Translations under genes and position numbers: made by a program
Notes under the pieces: model-generated
Database searches by the model: none
Told to the model about the DNA's origin: nothing
What the model saw: the letters and a program-made list of their open reading frames with translations, nothing else
Origin: Hyphodiscus hymeniophilus
Lineage: Eukaryota; Ascomycota; Leotiomycetes; Helotiales; Hyphodiscaceae
NCBI GenBank assembly: GCA_016508695.1
Contig: VNKQ01000011.1
Coordinates: 434,001-498,000, forward strand
Direction: 5' to 3'
DNA: 64,000 bases
Shown: piece by piece, positions 35,137 through 46,800 of the stretch
How positions within the stretch are numbered: position 1 is the stretch's first letter
Layout of the letters: the number at the start of each line of letters is the position of its first letter

Positions 35137-35800
35137 CTAGGATAGGCTTGCGATATACCCCAATTAAGATCTCTTGTACTTCACTTTTCAGCCTGCATTC
35201 TCAGTCATTATGTATAATCGTTCTATCTAGATGGCTTTCAGAGTCGAGTCTCGGTGTTTGAAAGGATCTCCAGCATCCTCAGCACGTGCCTACGAGGTTT
35301 CAATCTCCTAATTATATCTCGCGAATGCAAGACTTCAGATTGCCTCCTTCATCTTGCTTGCAGCGACAGTTGCGCCACGCCTTCTGGAAGTTCGACAGCG
35401 TTTCAATTCCATTCTTCGTGCCCTAGCATTAACCGGAGCTCCCTCCAGTATCAGTCTTTGCACACTTTGTTTCTGAACGAAAGTTTGGTTATAGAGCATG
35501 ACTCCGGTATTCTTATGGACGTTCCAATAGTAATTATCCGCGTCCTTGTAGATGTATGTACATTGAGTTATTGAGTACTAATGTAAGAGGTGGCTCATCA
35601 CAAAGGGGACCGTTATCAATCTGTCAAACTGTCGATGATTCTACAGTAAACCTATTCAGGTATCACAAATGCTCCCAGAGCTATATATATGGCCCCATGT
35701 GAGTGATGGCCAGCTCTGCATTACAGTACAAAGACGGATCGACCGTCCATCATTCAGCCAAGAAAGCCTCTTTTCCCCGAAATCCAGATTACATCGTTTC
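35137..35800. other. convergent gap, nothing recognised
   Basis: This gap holds the 3' flanks of ALG6 and the Ser-rich protein gene. Short frames here have no protein-family pattern. Confidence 0.5.
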
Positions 35801-36934
35801 TCATAGTAACATCATCGCCGCCAGTCCAGCAACACACCCTACCGCAGCGTAACGCATGCTGCTGTGGGATGAAGCCGCGCCTGTGAAAGGGGCCGCTGTA
35901 GGTGTCGCATTCACGGCAAGACTTGAGTTGCCACCACTGGAAATCGACGTGAAGACCGGCGGCGCCGCCGATACCGTAGTGAGTGCCGCCACCACCGCTG
36001 CAGTGGTAAGTGCTGCTGGTGGAGGAATGCTGGTGATCATGGCGTATGTGGTGAGTGCTCCTGCGACGGTCGTTGTCACTTGTACTGTAGTCAAGCTCGT
36101 TGACAGTGTGTTGTAGTATGAACCATTGACCGCGACGGTGAGGAAAGATGTCTATACATGATTAGCGACTGGGAAAACGTAGGATGGCGGGAGATTTACA
36201 GTATCGCTACCTTCTACTCCCTTGGTCATCGTCTCTTGACTCTCATATGTGGTCGTATCATGGCTCTCATATGTTGTAGTGTCGTGAATCTCTAAAGTAG
36301 TTGTATCTTGGCTCTCATGCGTCTTCGTCGTCTTTCCGTTATCACTCGAGGTGTATGTGCTGTTCTTCGAACCGCTACCTTTGCCGGAACTGCTATCATA
36401 GGAGCCACTGCCCTTGTTCGAGCCGCTTCCATAGGAGCTACTGCCGTACGAGCTACCGCCTTTGTTTGAGTCGCTTCCAGAGGAACCACTATCATACGAG
36501 CTTCCACCCTTATTCGAGTCGCTTCCAGAGTAACTGCCGCCATACGAGCTGCTGCCCTTGTCTGAGCTGCTTCCATAGGAGTTGCTGTCAGACGAGCTAC
36601 TGCTGATGAGTAAAAAGCTACTTGAGATGACTGTGGTGGTAGAATCAATGATAATGATCTCGGCTTCTGAAGCTGAAATCGAAGAGTCGGGTGTCCACGA
36701 AAAGGAGCCGCTATTGCTGACGGAAACAGCAATCTCGGAAATGACAGTCGTAATATCTTTGGCTCCGGAAGGTGCCAAGTAGATGTTACACTTCGAGCCC
36801 ATGTTTGACTTGTCCCACACGATCATCTGGCTTTCGCCTTTCTTCCATTTGTCGCCCGATTTTGGACTCGAGAAGCCGGCTTCAGCAAGAGCCGAGAGGG
36901 TGAGAGCCAGGGCAGAAAAGATCGTGGAACGCAT
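35801..36934 (-). CDS. Ser/Thr-rich GPI-type cell surface protein with Kre9/Knh1 N-terminal domain
   Basis: Exons complement(35801..36151, 36200..36934) give 361 aa. A signal peptide of about 19 residues ends at AEAG. Residues 20-115 match the Kre9/Knh1-like beta domain: FSSPKSGDKWKKGESQMIVW at the start and SGSFSWTPDSSI near the middle. A repetitive Ser/Gly/Lys/Asn region follows (about 115-195), then Thr-rich DTTTYESH-type repeats and a Thr/Ala-rich stretch. The C-terminus is a short hydrophobic tail (AAVGCVAGLAAMMLL) after a Ser-rich site, as in GPI-anchored proteins. The likely place is the plasma membrane or cell wall. Function within the family is poorly known. Repeat number may vary between strains. 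Confidence 0.8.
36230..36600. repeat. imperfect intragenic repeats in the Ser-rich protein
   Basis: Two kinds of imperfect coding repeats lie here. One encodes units like GSDSNKGGSSY and the other units like DTTTYESH/Q. Low sequence complexity on the coding strand fits a length-variable surface protein. Confidence 0.6.
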
Positions 36935-38671
36935 CTCGTATGATGGGGACTGTGAATAATCAATGTGTTGAAGGTGTGTAAGCAGTGAAATGTGAAAATA
37001 GGGATTAAGGAAAGGACGCCGCTGCCAGCAGTAAAGAATGTATAATCGAAGGTATTAAAATGAACAATGCAAGTCGAGAACAAGTGAACGGAGGATCTGC
37101 GATTTAAGGTTAAAGGGAATGTTCTTATAAGAGCTGTGAGCTCAGAGGCTTCGAAACCTCCTGTGTCTGAAAGGCATGAATTATCTTCGAGATACAGGGT
37201 GCTCCTGGGTCAAGATTTCGCGATCGATTCATAGGACGGTCTAGAGCAGCCACTACGAAGCAGACTTTCGGACTGGGGAGTCCATCTCGACCAAGCATCT
37301 AGCATGTTGAGACGACTTACCGATACCAGGAATAGCATAACAAAGCTTACAGAAAACAGCTGGCAGTCTTCTCATCCGAAGCATGGCGGAGAAAATATGC
37401 GTTGAACTGGGGCTGTGCAGTCTCCTTGAGGCTCGAAGTGTCTGGGAGTGAAGCAGAACGGATTTCTACAGCAATTCGTCCGAAAAAGCTCCAGGGGTAG
37501 AATGGGTGCTTCATGCGCTCCGTGGGTTGGAACGAGATATTCAATGACACTACTCATGATATTCCGGGCGAATAAGCTCGCTGAAAGATTGCTATTGCAT
37601 TGACTCTGGGTTCGTCCCTTCACTGGTGATCTCTAACCTCAAACGTTCTCAGCTTCAGCTCTCGAGGTCTGAAACTCGAGGAGAACGACGCGAGACTTTA
37701 AGAAATCTGGGGAACTCAGCAACAAGACATATTGAAAAGGTTCAGACGAGCAAGGTGAATCAACGGATGAGAAAAAGAATACAATAAAGCCTCATACCAT
37801 TGAGGATGATCACTAGGTGAACGTTGATAGATAATCGACTAGATCGTGGCGTTGAGGTGGGAATTTGGAAAAGAAGAGAATACCGTACTCTACGCCCGAG
37901 CCATGCATGCTGTGAAACAAGAGGAGAAACTTCATCTCCCTCAAGGAGCCGTTGCCCTGGATGGCGATGGGAACTCCCTATGGAACTCACAGCAGCTTCC
38001 TAATCAGAGAGAGCCTAGGTGTCGCACAACTCTTGTCAAATAATACAAAATCAACTTTGGCATGCAATGGAGGATAAAGTTTAAAGAGAGAGGAAAGCAC
38101 GTGCCTTGAGCCTACGTGTAATTCACTTCGACCCCTCTGAATATTTGGCCTTACTACTGAGGTATCAATTTGTTATCACCACACCACCATCACCAGCCAT
38201 GTTAACTCCCACGACCTGGGACGAGTAACCTGCCTGTTTGGTCCATCCCAACGAGGAGCTTCCAACCACCATCACCACCCAGTAGATACCACTCTTCAAA
38301 AGACGACGCTGCATTGCAAATCTTTACTTCTTTCGTCGATATCGACGTGTGATTGGCAACTCAACGTCATGTTTCGCCCCGATGTTTACTGCCGGCCTAT
38401 CTATACCCTCCCCACACCGGGATCTGTATGGAAGACGACATTGTGTTGCGAGGATATTGAGAAGATAGGTGATATGCTATCTAATTCTTAAGTAAACTGT
38501 TCTTTGATTTGAGTTCTTCCTTGTATATAACTCGATTCTTTCCAGTACGGTGGCAGTTGTTTCTTACTTTGCTATCTTCTCTTCTACCCGGCATTTCGAG
38601 TATCACAGTTCTTCATTCGTGGTACGACTGATCAACAGATTGGGCGCTCGACAATCAGCCAATCCGGCAAG
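36935..38671. other. intergenic region between divergent genes
   Basis: This 1.7-kb stretch holds the promoters of the Ser-rich protein and the Dal5-type permease. Runs of CCACCATCACC-like sequence lie at about 38180-38280. No gene was recognised. Confidence 0.45.
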
Positions 38672-40496
38672 ATGTCAGACATGGAGAAAACTCACGTCGC
38701 TTCATCGGAGGACCCAGAAAAGGTGGCAGAGCTCAGCAGGAACACAACTTATGGCGAGGGCGAGAATAAAAATACCCTTTTCATACACGCAGATCCAAAT
38801 GATGGTGACGAGGCTTTAAAGGCCTTTGCAGGTCATGAAGGGGATGTGATTGTGATGACTCCGGAGGCAGAAAAGAAGCTCCTGAGGAAGATTGATTTGA
38901 ACATCATGCCGGTACCCTCCCTTCTCTTGAAAACATGAATTCTAATTGACAATTGCCCTTCGCAGATGCTTTGTGTAGTGTACGGATTGAACTACCTAGA
39001 CAAGACGACTCTCTCATACGCGAGTATCATGGGATTACAAAAGGACATCCACCTGAAAGGCACAAATTACCAATGGCTGGGATCAATGTTTTATATCGGA
39101 TACCTGGCTTGGGAGTATCCAACGAACAGACTCCTTCAACGCCTGCCACTTGCGAAGTGGTCCTCGTTCAACATCATCATGTGGGGCCTTACATTGTGTT
39201 GTATGGCAGCTACGAAGAATTTCGCAGGCGCAGTAGCGGTTCGATTCTTCCTTGGCGTGTTCGAAGCAGCAGTCACACCTGGATTCGCTCTATTCACCTC
39301 ACAATGGTATACCCGAAAGGAGCAAGGGACGAGAACGGGAATATGGTTCAGTTTCAATGGCTTTGCGCAGATCTTCGGAGGATTAGTGGCATATGGCATC
39401 TCCACAGGGTCGAAGAAGCATCACTGGTCAATTGAGTCTTGGAAAGTCGTCTTCCTATTGATTGGATTGCTTACAGCTGTTGTGGGATGCATCTTCCTAT
39501 ACTTCATGCCCGACAATCAGCTCAACGCCAGATTCCTGACTCCAGAAGAACGCATAATGGCGATCGAGCGCATCAGGAAGAATCAGCAAGGCGTGGGAAA
39601 TAAGCACTTCAAGATGTACCAGTTGAAGGAAGCCTTGTTGGATCCTATGAGTTGGGCGTTCTTTTTGTTGGCTCTTATAGCTGACATTCCTAATGGTAAG
39701 AACATTGCCATTCAAGCAGTCCATCGCCACTAACATTTTAGGTGGAATATCAAACTTCTTCTCCCAGCTCATCGTCTCGTTTGGATACACTCCCGATCAA
39801 TCCCTCCTCTACGGTGCTCCTGGTGGAGCGGTTGAAGTCGTCTTCCTGATTGTTTGCGGCTATCTCGGTGATCGGTATGGAAACCGTATTATTTTAGGCA
39901 TGACTGGAATGGCCACCTCGATGCTGGGTATGCTGCTTATTGTCTGCCTCCCCCTTGCGAACTCCAAAGGTCGCCTAGCAGGCTACTATCTGACGCAGTC
40001 TTCGCCAACCGCTTTTGTTGCGCTCCTCTCGCTGCTATCAAGCAATGTCGCAGGATACACCAAGAAGACGACTGTGGCTGCAATGTACCTGATTGGTTAT
40101 TGCGTTGGAAATATCATGTAAGCAAATATTCCACTTTAGCTTTCCCCCTTAGTTACTATTCCGTTGCCACTACGGTTACACTATGCTTCTGTTCGAGCAT
40201 TCATTTTCCTTTGCGTCCGAAGTCACTCTTCAATGGAAAGTAGCTGATCCCTGTTACTCAGTGGTCCACAAACCTTCCAACCGAAAGACGGGCCCCGATA
40301 TGTCCCTGCGGAGATTACCATTCTGGTGTGCTGGGGCTTTGTTTGGCTAGATCTATGCTTCATTCTATGGTATTACCGAAGATTGAATAAGAAGAATGAA
40401 GTCATCAGAGCGCAACCTGGGTATCGGAAGCTGGATAAGCAAGAATTCCTGGATTTGACTGACAGGGAGAATCCCGAGTTTGTTTACACGCTATGA
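38672..40496 (+). CDS. MFS permease of the anion:cation symporter family (Dal5/allantoate type)
   Basis: Exons 38672..38911, 38966..39695, 39742..40117 and 40262..40496 give 526 aa. The long hydrophilic N-terminus ends in KKLLRKIDLNIMP just before helix 1, a family hallmark. YGLNYLDKTTLSYASIMGL and NYQWLGSMFYIGYLAWEYPTN are the conserved helix 1-2 segments. RFFLGVFEAAVTPGF and a second-half GYLGDRYGNR motif are also present. Family members take up allantoate, ureidosuccinate, nicotinate and other carboxylates with protons. The substrate cannot be read from sequence. The cytosolic C-terminus (about 50 residues) ends in FLDLTDRENPEFVY, a common family ending. Confidence 0.88.
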
Positions 40497-40823
40497 GATA
40501 TTGTCTAGGCCATGAGCAGGTATTATGTGTTCAGGTATGATGTGAAATAGCACTTGAATACTACGAGAAGTCGGTGCTTGGGCTGAGGAAGGAGCGACGG
40601 TACACCAGGTACTATGCTTTTGCTTGTGCTTAGTCCAGCATCTTGCATCATAGACACTCAAGCCTCATTGTCTTCAACTTGTCGTACCTCATCAACCAGC
40701 CTCTGTGCCTTAAATCCATGGCATTCTTTATACTTCGCCAGCGGATTTCACATAGAATTGGAAGGTAAATATCACTGAGTCTTGCTTACGCTCCAACCTT
40801 ACGCTTTCCGAGGCTAACACTAC
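40497..40823. other. convergent gap, nothing recognised
   Basis: This gap holds the 3' flanks of the permease gene and the PKS pseudogene only. Confidence 0.5.
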
Positions 40824-43800
40824 TCACATTGTAATAATCCCTCTCACCACCTCAGTAGCAACTTTAAGGTGCTCTATAAACCTACTCGATTTCTCTTTGC
40901 TGGAGATCACAGTAAATTGAACCCTGTTGATATTGCAGTCAGCCGGATTGTATCCCACGATAGAAAGATATTTTTCAAAAACTCACCTCTCATCAAAGAC
41001 CTGTACGCCAACCCAAACGTCCTCCCTATGAGGCTGACACCTTCCCATCTCCGGCAGCCCAAACTCAGTGAAACTCGTACAGACAGGCCTCTCGCTCGTC
41101 CTCTTGAAGATATCATCACTGTAGAAGACAGGCAGCTCCTCGCCGGGCTCCAACATCTCGCGCAGAGCCATGAGATGCCACCGGAACCCCCTCCCTCGCG
41201 TCGATAGCGTGACAAACCTGGCATGAGACCTGATTGCTTCTAGCAGCAACCTCCTTTCCTGTGTACCAGTGACGGACGGATCCTCAGCCGCGGCACAGAA
41301 TGCCTGGACAGCTGGCGTCATGATGTAGATCATATCTGTTCGGCCACCACGGAAGGGACGCTGAGAGATCACGTCCACGGCGCCGAGGGGATTATATCCG
41401 AGGAGACGGCGGACGGCCACCTGGATCGCGAGTTGAATGACGGTCTTTGGTGGAAGCTTGTGCTCTCTCAGGTAGGTAGCCGCATAGGAAGTGTGCGTCA
41501 GGTTATTGAGAGAGTATCCGTCGTGGCTGGATTGATGTTGAGTTTGGAGAGTGATGATGTATCTGGAGATGGTGGGAGGAGGAGTGAAAGGGAGGTAGGT
41601 GAAATCGGTACCAGCCACGGCTTGCGCAACGGATGACCCTCCGATGCTTGGGCGGGTTCGATATCGAGAGCCTTGATCAGGCCATTGAAGGTCGTCCCGT
41701 CAACCATGGTGTGCTCACCCCAGATCGCAGACACACCGTTGGCACAGACTACAAATGAGAGAGTCTTATCTAGCCAGCGGTTTGAGTTTTCGTTTAGGAG
41801 GAAGACATCTGCTCGCTCGTGAGCTGTTTCGGGTGCTGAATCTTCGAGGCAGACAATGAACATAGATTCTTCTATGGTTTTGATGCAGTCGCGATTGCTT
41901 TTGCCGACTGCCATTATGTCTTTGCGAGTCTAGAAGAATGTTAGTATATTGGACTGCTTTTTGAGATAACAAGCCTGCTTACCTCCGCCCACTCGTCCCG
42001 GTTTGCGGTTGTGAAGATACTGGCCCAATTCTTTTCATTTAGACTCTGTTCTAATACAAGATGGAAGATAGACTTCAATTTATTGTATGTTATCGACTGC
42101 TCTTTAGAGTCCCTCAGAGGAACCTTGTACGCATGGCCATATTTCATGATGACCAGGTAATCACTTTCTGGGAAGCGGTCGTAGCGATCGCAGCCAAGTG
42201 CTGGTGTACGGTTTGAGCTGAACAACCAATGCACGGTTGCCACTGTATAATACATAATTAGCAAATCCGTTCCGAAGCGTCTATGCCCTCTGCTAGTTCA
42301 CATGACTGGCATTGACTATGAATGCAAAGAAAGGCGACGGGGCTATTACTTACTATCTAGCGCCTGTTCATTGTAATAATCCTGTTCGACGGTGCCTGCA
42401 TCTAGAGCAACTTTATACGCGTAAGCTGCCAGTGAAAGTCGTGCTGCTTGATCCGCCTGAGGCCGACGAGCTGTATCCTGATTAGGGAGCGTAGCAAAAA
42501 AGTTCCTCAGCCTGGGCTGCCAGTCTCGACCTCGGAGCCACTTGTTCCTGACGTACATGTCAACAACTTGCGTCATTCTCGCTTTGCTCACCCGAAACAT
42601 TTGCAAGACGCGCTTGAAGTTGTTGTCCAACTCCTTGAGGGTCTTGGAAAGCGTTGATGACCATACGGGCGTTCTGCAATTCCTCTGCGTTTCCGATATG
42701 ATCGACGGAATCAAGGAAAACTTCGAGAGTTGTCTCTAGAGATTGCAAGGGGTATTTAGTAAAGGCACCTCCCCGGTGTTATTCGTCAGCTTTGTATCAG
42801 CGTTTGCTTCCCCAAAGTTCTGATTGTCATTGTTGTTCTGATTGGACTTCGACTTGGCCTTGACTAAACCGGAATTCTTGGTGACAAAAGATGCAAGAGA
42901 TCGTAGATTTTGCGCATCCATGATGTCCGAGGTCTGGACTGGGGCTTTTAGGGTGTTGGTTATCCAGTTCTTGATCTCGGTAGCGACAAGAGAGTCAAGT
43001 CCCATGTTCGCAACGGGTAGGTCTTCTAGGTCAAGGTCCTGAGAGTCGATGGCAGCAAGCGAAGAAACCCTCTCGCGAAGCGCGATCAGTATCAATTGCT
43101 CTGCATCTTCGATCGTGGATGCAATGGTGATCTTTTCCTCAGCTGTCTGCTCCCTTCCTCGATCCGTATGGCTTGCAAGACCCCGTCCTCGGTTAGATAC
43201 AATGTGAGCCATGAGTGGCGGTATCTTTCCACCATGTTTGGCTTGGTCGATGAACGCTTGGGAATCGAGTCCAAAGGCTATTTGATGATTACCATCCCTG
43301 AACGCATTGCCGCTCATCGCGTAGTCGATGACAGGCAGAGCGGCTTCGATAGGCAGAGTCTGAACGCCTTGCCTAGCTAAGGAACGGGTATGCTCCTGAG
43401 TAACAGCATAGGTGCTTTTGATCAGCGGAAAGTCTAGCGTCACGAACTTGCTGCGGCCTGCTGATATTTGAGCGTGTGTGAACATGTCTTGATAGGTCCC
43501 GCCCGCCGCGTAATTGGCTTGACCAAGAGTGCCAACGATCCCGCACAAAGAGGAGAGGTTGATAAAGAAATCGAGACATTTGTTGTAGAAAGCATTGTAT
43601 ATATTGAGGGTACCATGATATTTGGGTTGGAGAGCAATGTCGAAGTCTTTTTGCGTGATTTGGGATACGGTCCGATCCTGAGTCTCAATTAATCTTTACT
43701 CTTCTTAATGTTGGGCTTTGCTTACGGATAAAACCATACCGCCGTGAAAGACGCCTCTCACTGGCGGCATTTTGTCGTCAAGCTCTTTGGCCACGCGCAG

Positions 43801-46800
43801 TACTGTGTTCATGTTACCAACGTCACATGTCACAATTCTCACGACGGCTTCAGAAACATCAGTTAGATCCCTCTCCATATCACCCCTAACTGAGTCATGA
43901 AACGTTTTTCGAGAAAACAAGGCAATGTGACGTGCACCTTTCACCTGGAGGTGGTGACAGAGATGTTTTCCCTAACCTCCTAGTCCGCCAACAATAATGT
44001 AAGTTCCATCAGCCCGCAGTCGCAGAAGCTGTGCCCTAGCTTGAACGGTAGACTCATCAGAAGCCTCTAGCACAATCTTTCCGGTATGCTTCCGGCTCTG
44101 CATCAGCCTGAAGGCCTTCTCAATATCACCGATGGGGATGATCGTTACAGGAAGCGTAGTGAAGAGCCCGGCTTCGAAATCGGTGAAAATTCTCTGCAGC
44201 AAGGTCTGGCAGTACGCTGGTCGAAGTTCAGAGAGTATTACAAGATCCACGCTTGCAAATCAGAGGTTCCTCTTGAAAGGCTCCATGCTCAGTTTACTTC
44301 GCCGGGAGATATCCGTCTTTCTAACCTCAACAAAGACTCCAAAGGCAGCTACACACTCCCATGAGGCGTGAAGCATAGGCCCAGACAGTGAGTTCAATAC
44401 CACATCCACTCCATTTCCGTTTGTAAGTCGCTTAATGCCCGCTGCAAAGTCGGATGTGCGACTGCTGAAGATATGGCTCACCGGAATGCCGTACTGCTCC
44501 ATCAGAAGCTGACGTTTGTCCGCACTGCCCACAGTGGCAAAAGTGACTGCACCGACCCGTTGCGCAATCTTCATGGCTACTTGACCAAGCCCACCCGAGG
44601 CGGAATGTATCAAGATTGTCTGCCCACGCTGGAGATTGGCGCAGTCGAAGAGGGAGTAGTATGCTGTGGCGAAAGTCAAGGGAATAGACACCGCATCTGT
44701 GAACGATAGACTATCCGGAATTTTATGGATCAAATGGCAACTCGTCCTGGTCCGACTTGCGTAAGGTGTGCCGAACATGGCTGTTACCCGATCCCCAGGT
44801 TTGTATTGCGATACGAAGTTAGACCCCACAGACGTGACGACGCCAGCGCTTTCGCCAACCATGGGCTGAGTTGGAGGTAGTTGGCCAAGTGCGATGAAGA
44901 CATCTGAGAAGTTCAAACCCCAGGCATAGGATTTGATTTCGATGTCGTCTGGCCCGAGATCATTGAGATTATCATCCACGAAAATCAGAGTGTTCAAGAG
45001 TCCGGGCTTATCAACCTTGAGTTTTAGGGGCCGTTCAGCTTGATGGAACACAGTCTCGTCGGGGTCGGTATCCTCTGAACCAGTCGATACACCTTTAAGA
45101 AGCTTTTCGTTTGAGACAAGACGTTGGATTTGCACTTTTCCATTCCTGTACATAAGCTCATTCTCGTGCGGTTGGAGCCTCGCAATCTTGTCCTCAGTAG
45201 AACTAACGAATTCTGTGACAGCGCACAGGACCTCGTCAAACTACTGGTCTAAAGGGTCCTGTACATCAATAGTGAAGCACTCGAGATGAGGGTTCTCATT
45301 GCGTGCACTTCGAGAGAGCCCAGTGACCAGTGCATTACCAGGGGTAATGCCGTTGCTGCCGTCCGCGAAGCTGATCCAGTAAACTGTGGAGGCCTTATAC
45401 AACAATGATGTGACCGTAGAGAACTGTTCATTGGTAGCTTGTGTGAGAAGGGGCCGCTGGGCTGAGTCTAGTATGATGTATGAGTAAGATTCATTTACCG
45501 TGGCGTCGGCCCACTCAGCCAGTGAAGCCTTAAGGCCCTTCTTGGCCAATTCATCAGCCAGTCTCTTGGAGAACTTCTGTGCCGGAATCTCCTCAGTTAT
45601 GGAGTCCAATATCCTGATATGATGAGTATCATGCCCATTAGTCGTCGGGTCAACAGCCAGGGCAGTAGACAGCAACAAAGCACAGTGTCTTTCAGGTTCT
45701 GGGAGGTCGTAGGCAGCCAGATCGACACCAGAGAAGCCAGTTTTCTGAAGATGTTTACTCCACTGTTCAGCTGATTGTAATGGACTGTCTGTCCTGCCTT
45801 CATGAACACCAGCCCACCAACCTGGAATTGAGCCAAAGGTCATGTTGATGTAAGGTGTCGTTTTAGTGAGCTCCACCAGGCCCAGCATACCGCCAGGTTT
45901 TAGCAGCTTATGGATAGTGCGTAATGACTTGCACAGAGACCGTGTGGCATGCACAACATTCGCAACGATAATTAGGTCGTAGGAATGTTCATCGAATGCC
46001 TGTTCTCCCGCGCCCTTTTCAAGATCTAGAGTTTTGAAAGTCAGTAGATGTGCCCACTCCTTTAACCTAGTAGTGCGGACGGCTTCGAAGAATCAGGAGG
46101 AAATGTCCGTGTACATGTACTCCGCACAGAATCCCTCGCCGTTAGGACTGCATGCTTGGAGTACTTGAAAGGTGGTGACTCCTGTCCCAGCGCCAGTCTC
46201 TAGAATCCTCAGGTCTCTTCTCTGGAATGTAAGGATCTTTACATATTCGGCCATATACCGGTTGGGACGGGCACCTTCATCAGAGTGGTATACACGGAAT
46301 AGCAGGTTATCCTTGAGGAAATGGGTGAGTGGATCAGTTTGGCCAGTCAGGAGAGGGACTAGGTCAGGTCCAATCCGGGCTATAGCCTCGCCTTCGACAC
46401 CCAGCTTGGAGGTAAGCTGGTCTAGCTCTTCTTCGATCTTTGGACTCCGTCTGATCAGCGCCTGGCCCGTCTCTGAGTTGAAGAATTCTTCTAGTAATCT
46501 CCACTAGTTGACTCGGTGGTCGTCTTTCACGACCAGTGCGCGATCATGCATCTCCTTGACCGCCAATTCGATGTACCTAGCGCATGCAACAGAGCCAAGA
46601 TCAACTTTCTCTGCTGGGGAGATGCCAATTTCATCTGACTGCAAAGGGATGATAACCGATTCCAACATCTTGGCCGTAACTGATGAGCTATCGAGGCCCC
46701 ATTCCATTTTAAAGATGTTGTCATTCTCAACCTTTTGTATGGAATTTTGAGACTCTCCCACTACGCGGATCTCTCCACTGTCCATTGTCAGAACACATCT

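Noticed and set aside
41590..41660. Extra intron to explain the frame change in the acyltransferase domain
   Set aside because: GT-AG combinations tried either left the wrong phase or removed the conserved LPF region.
42540..42600. A 25-nt intron to explain a frame change
   Set aside because: It is too short for a fungal spliceosomal intron.
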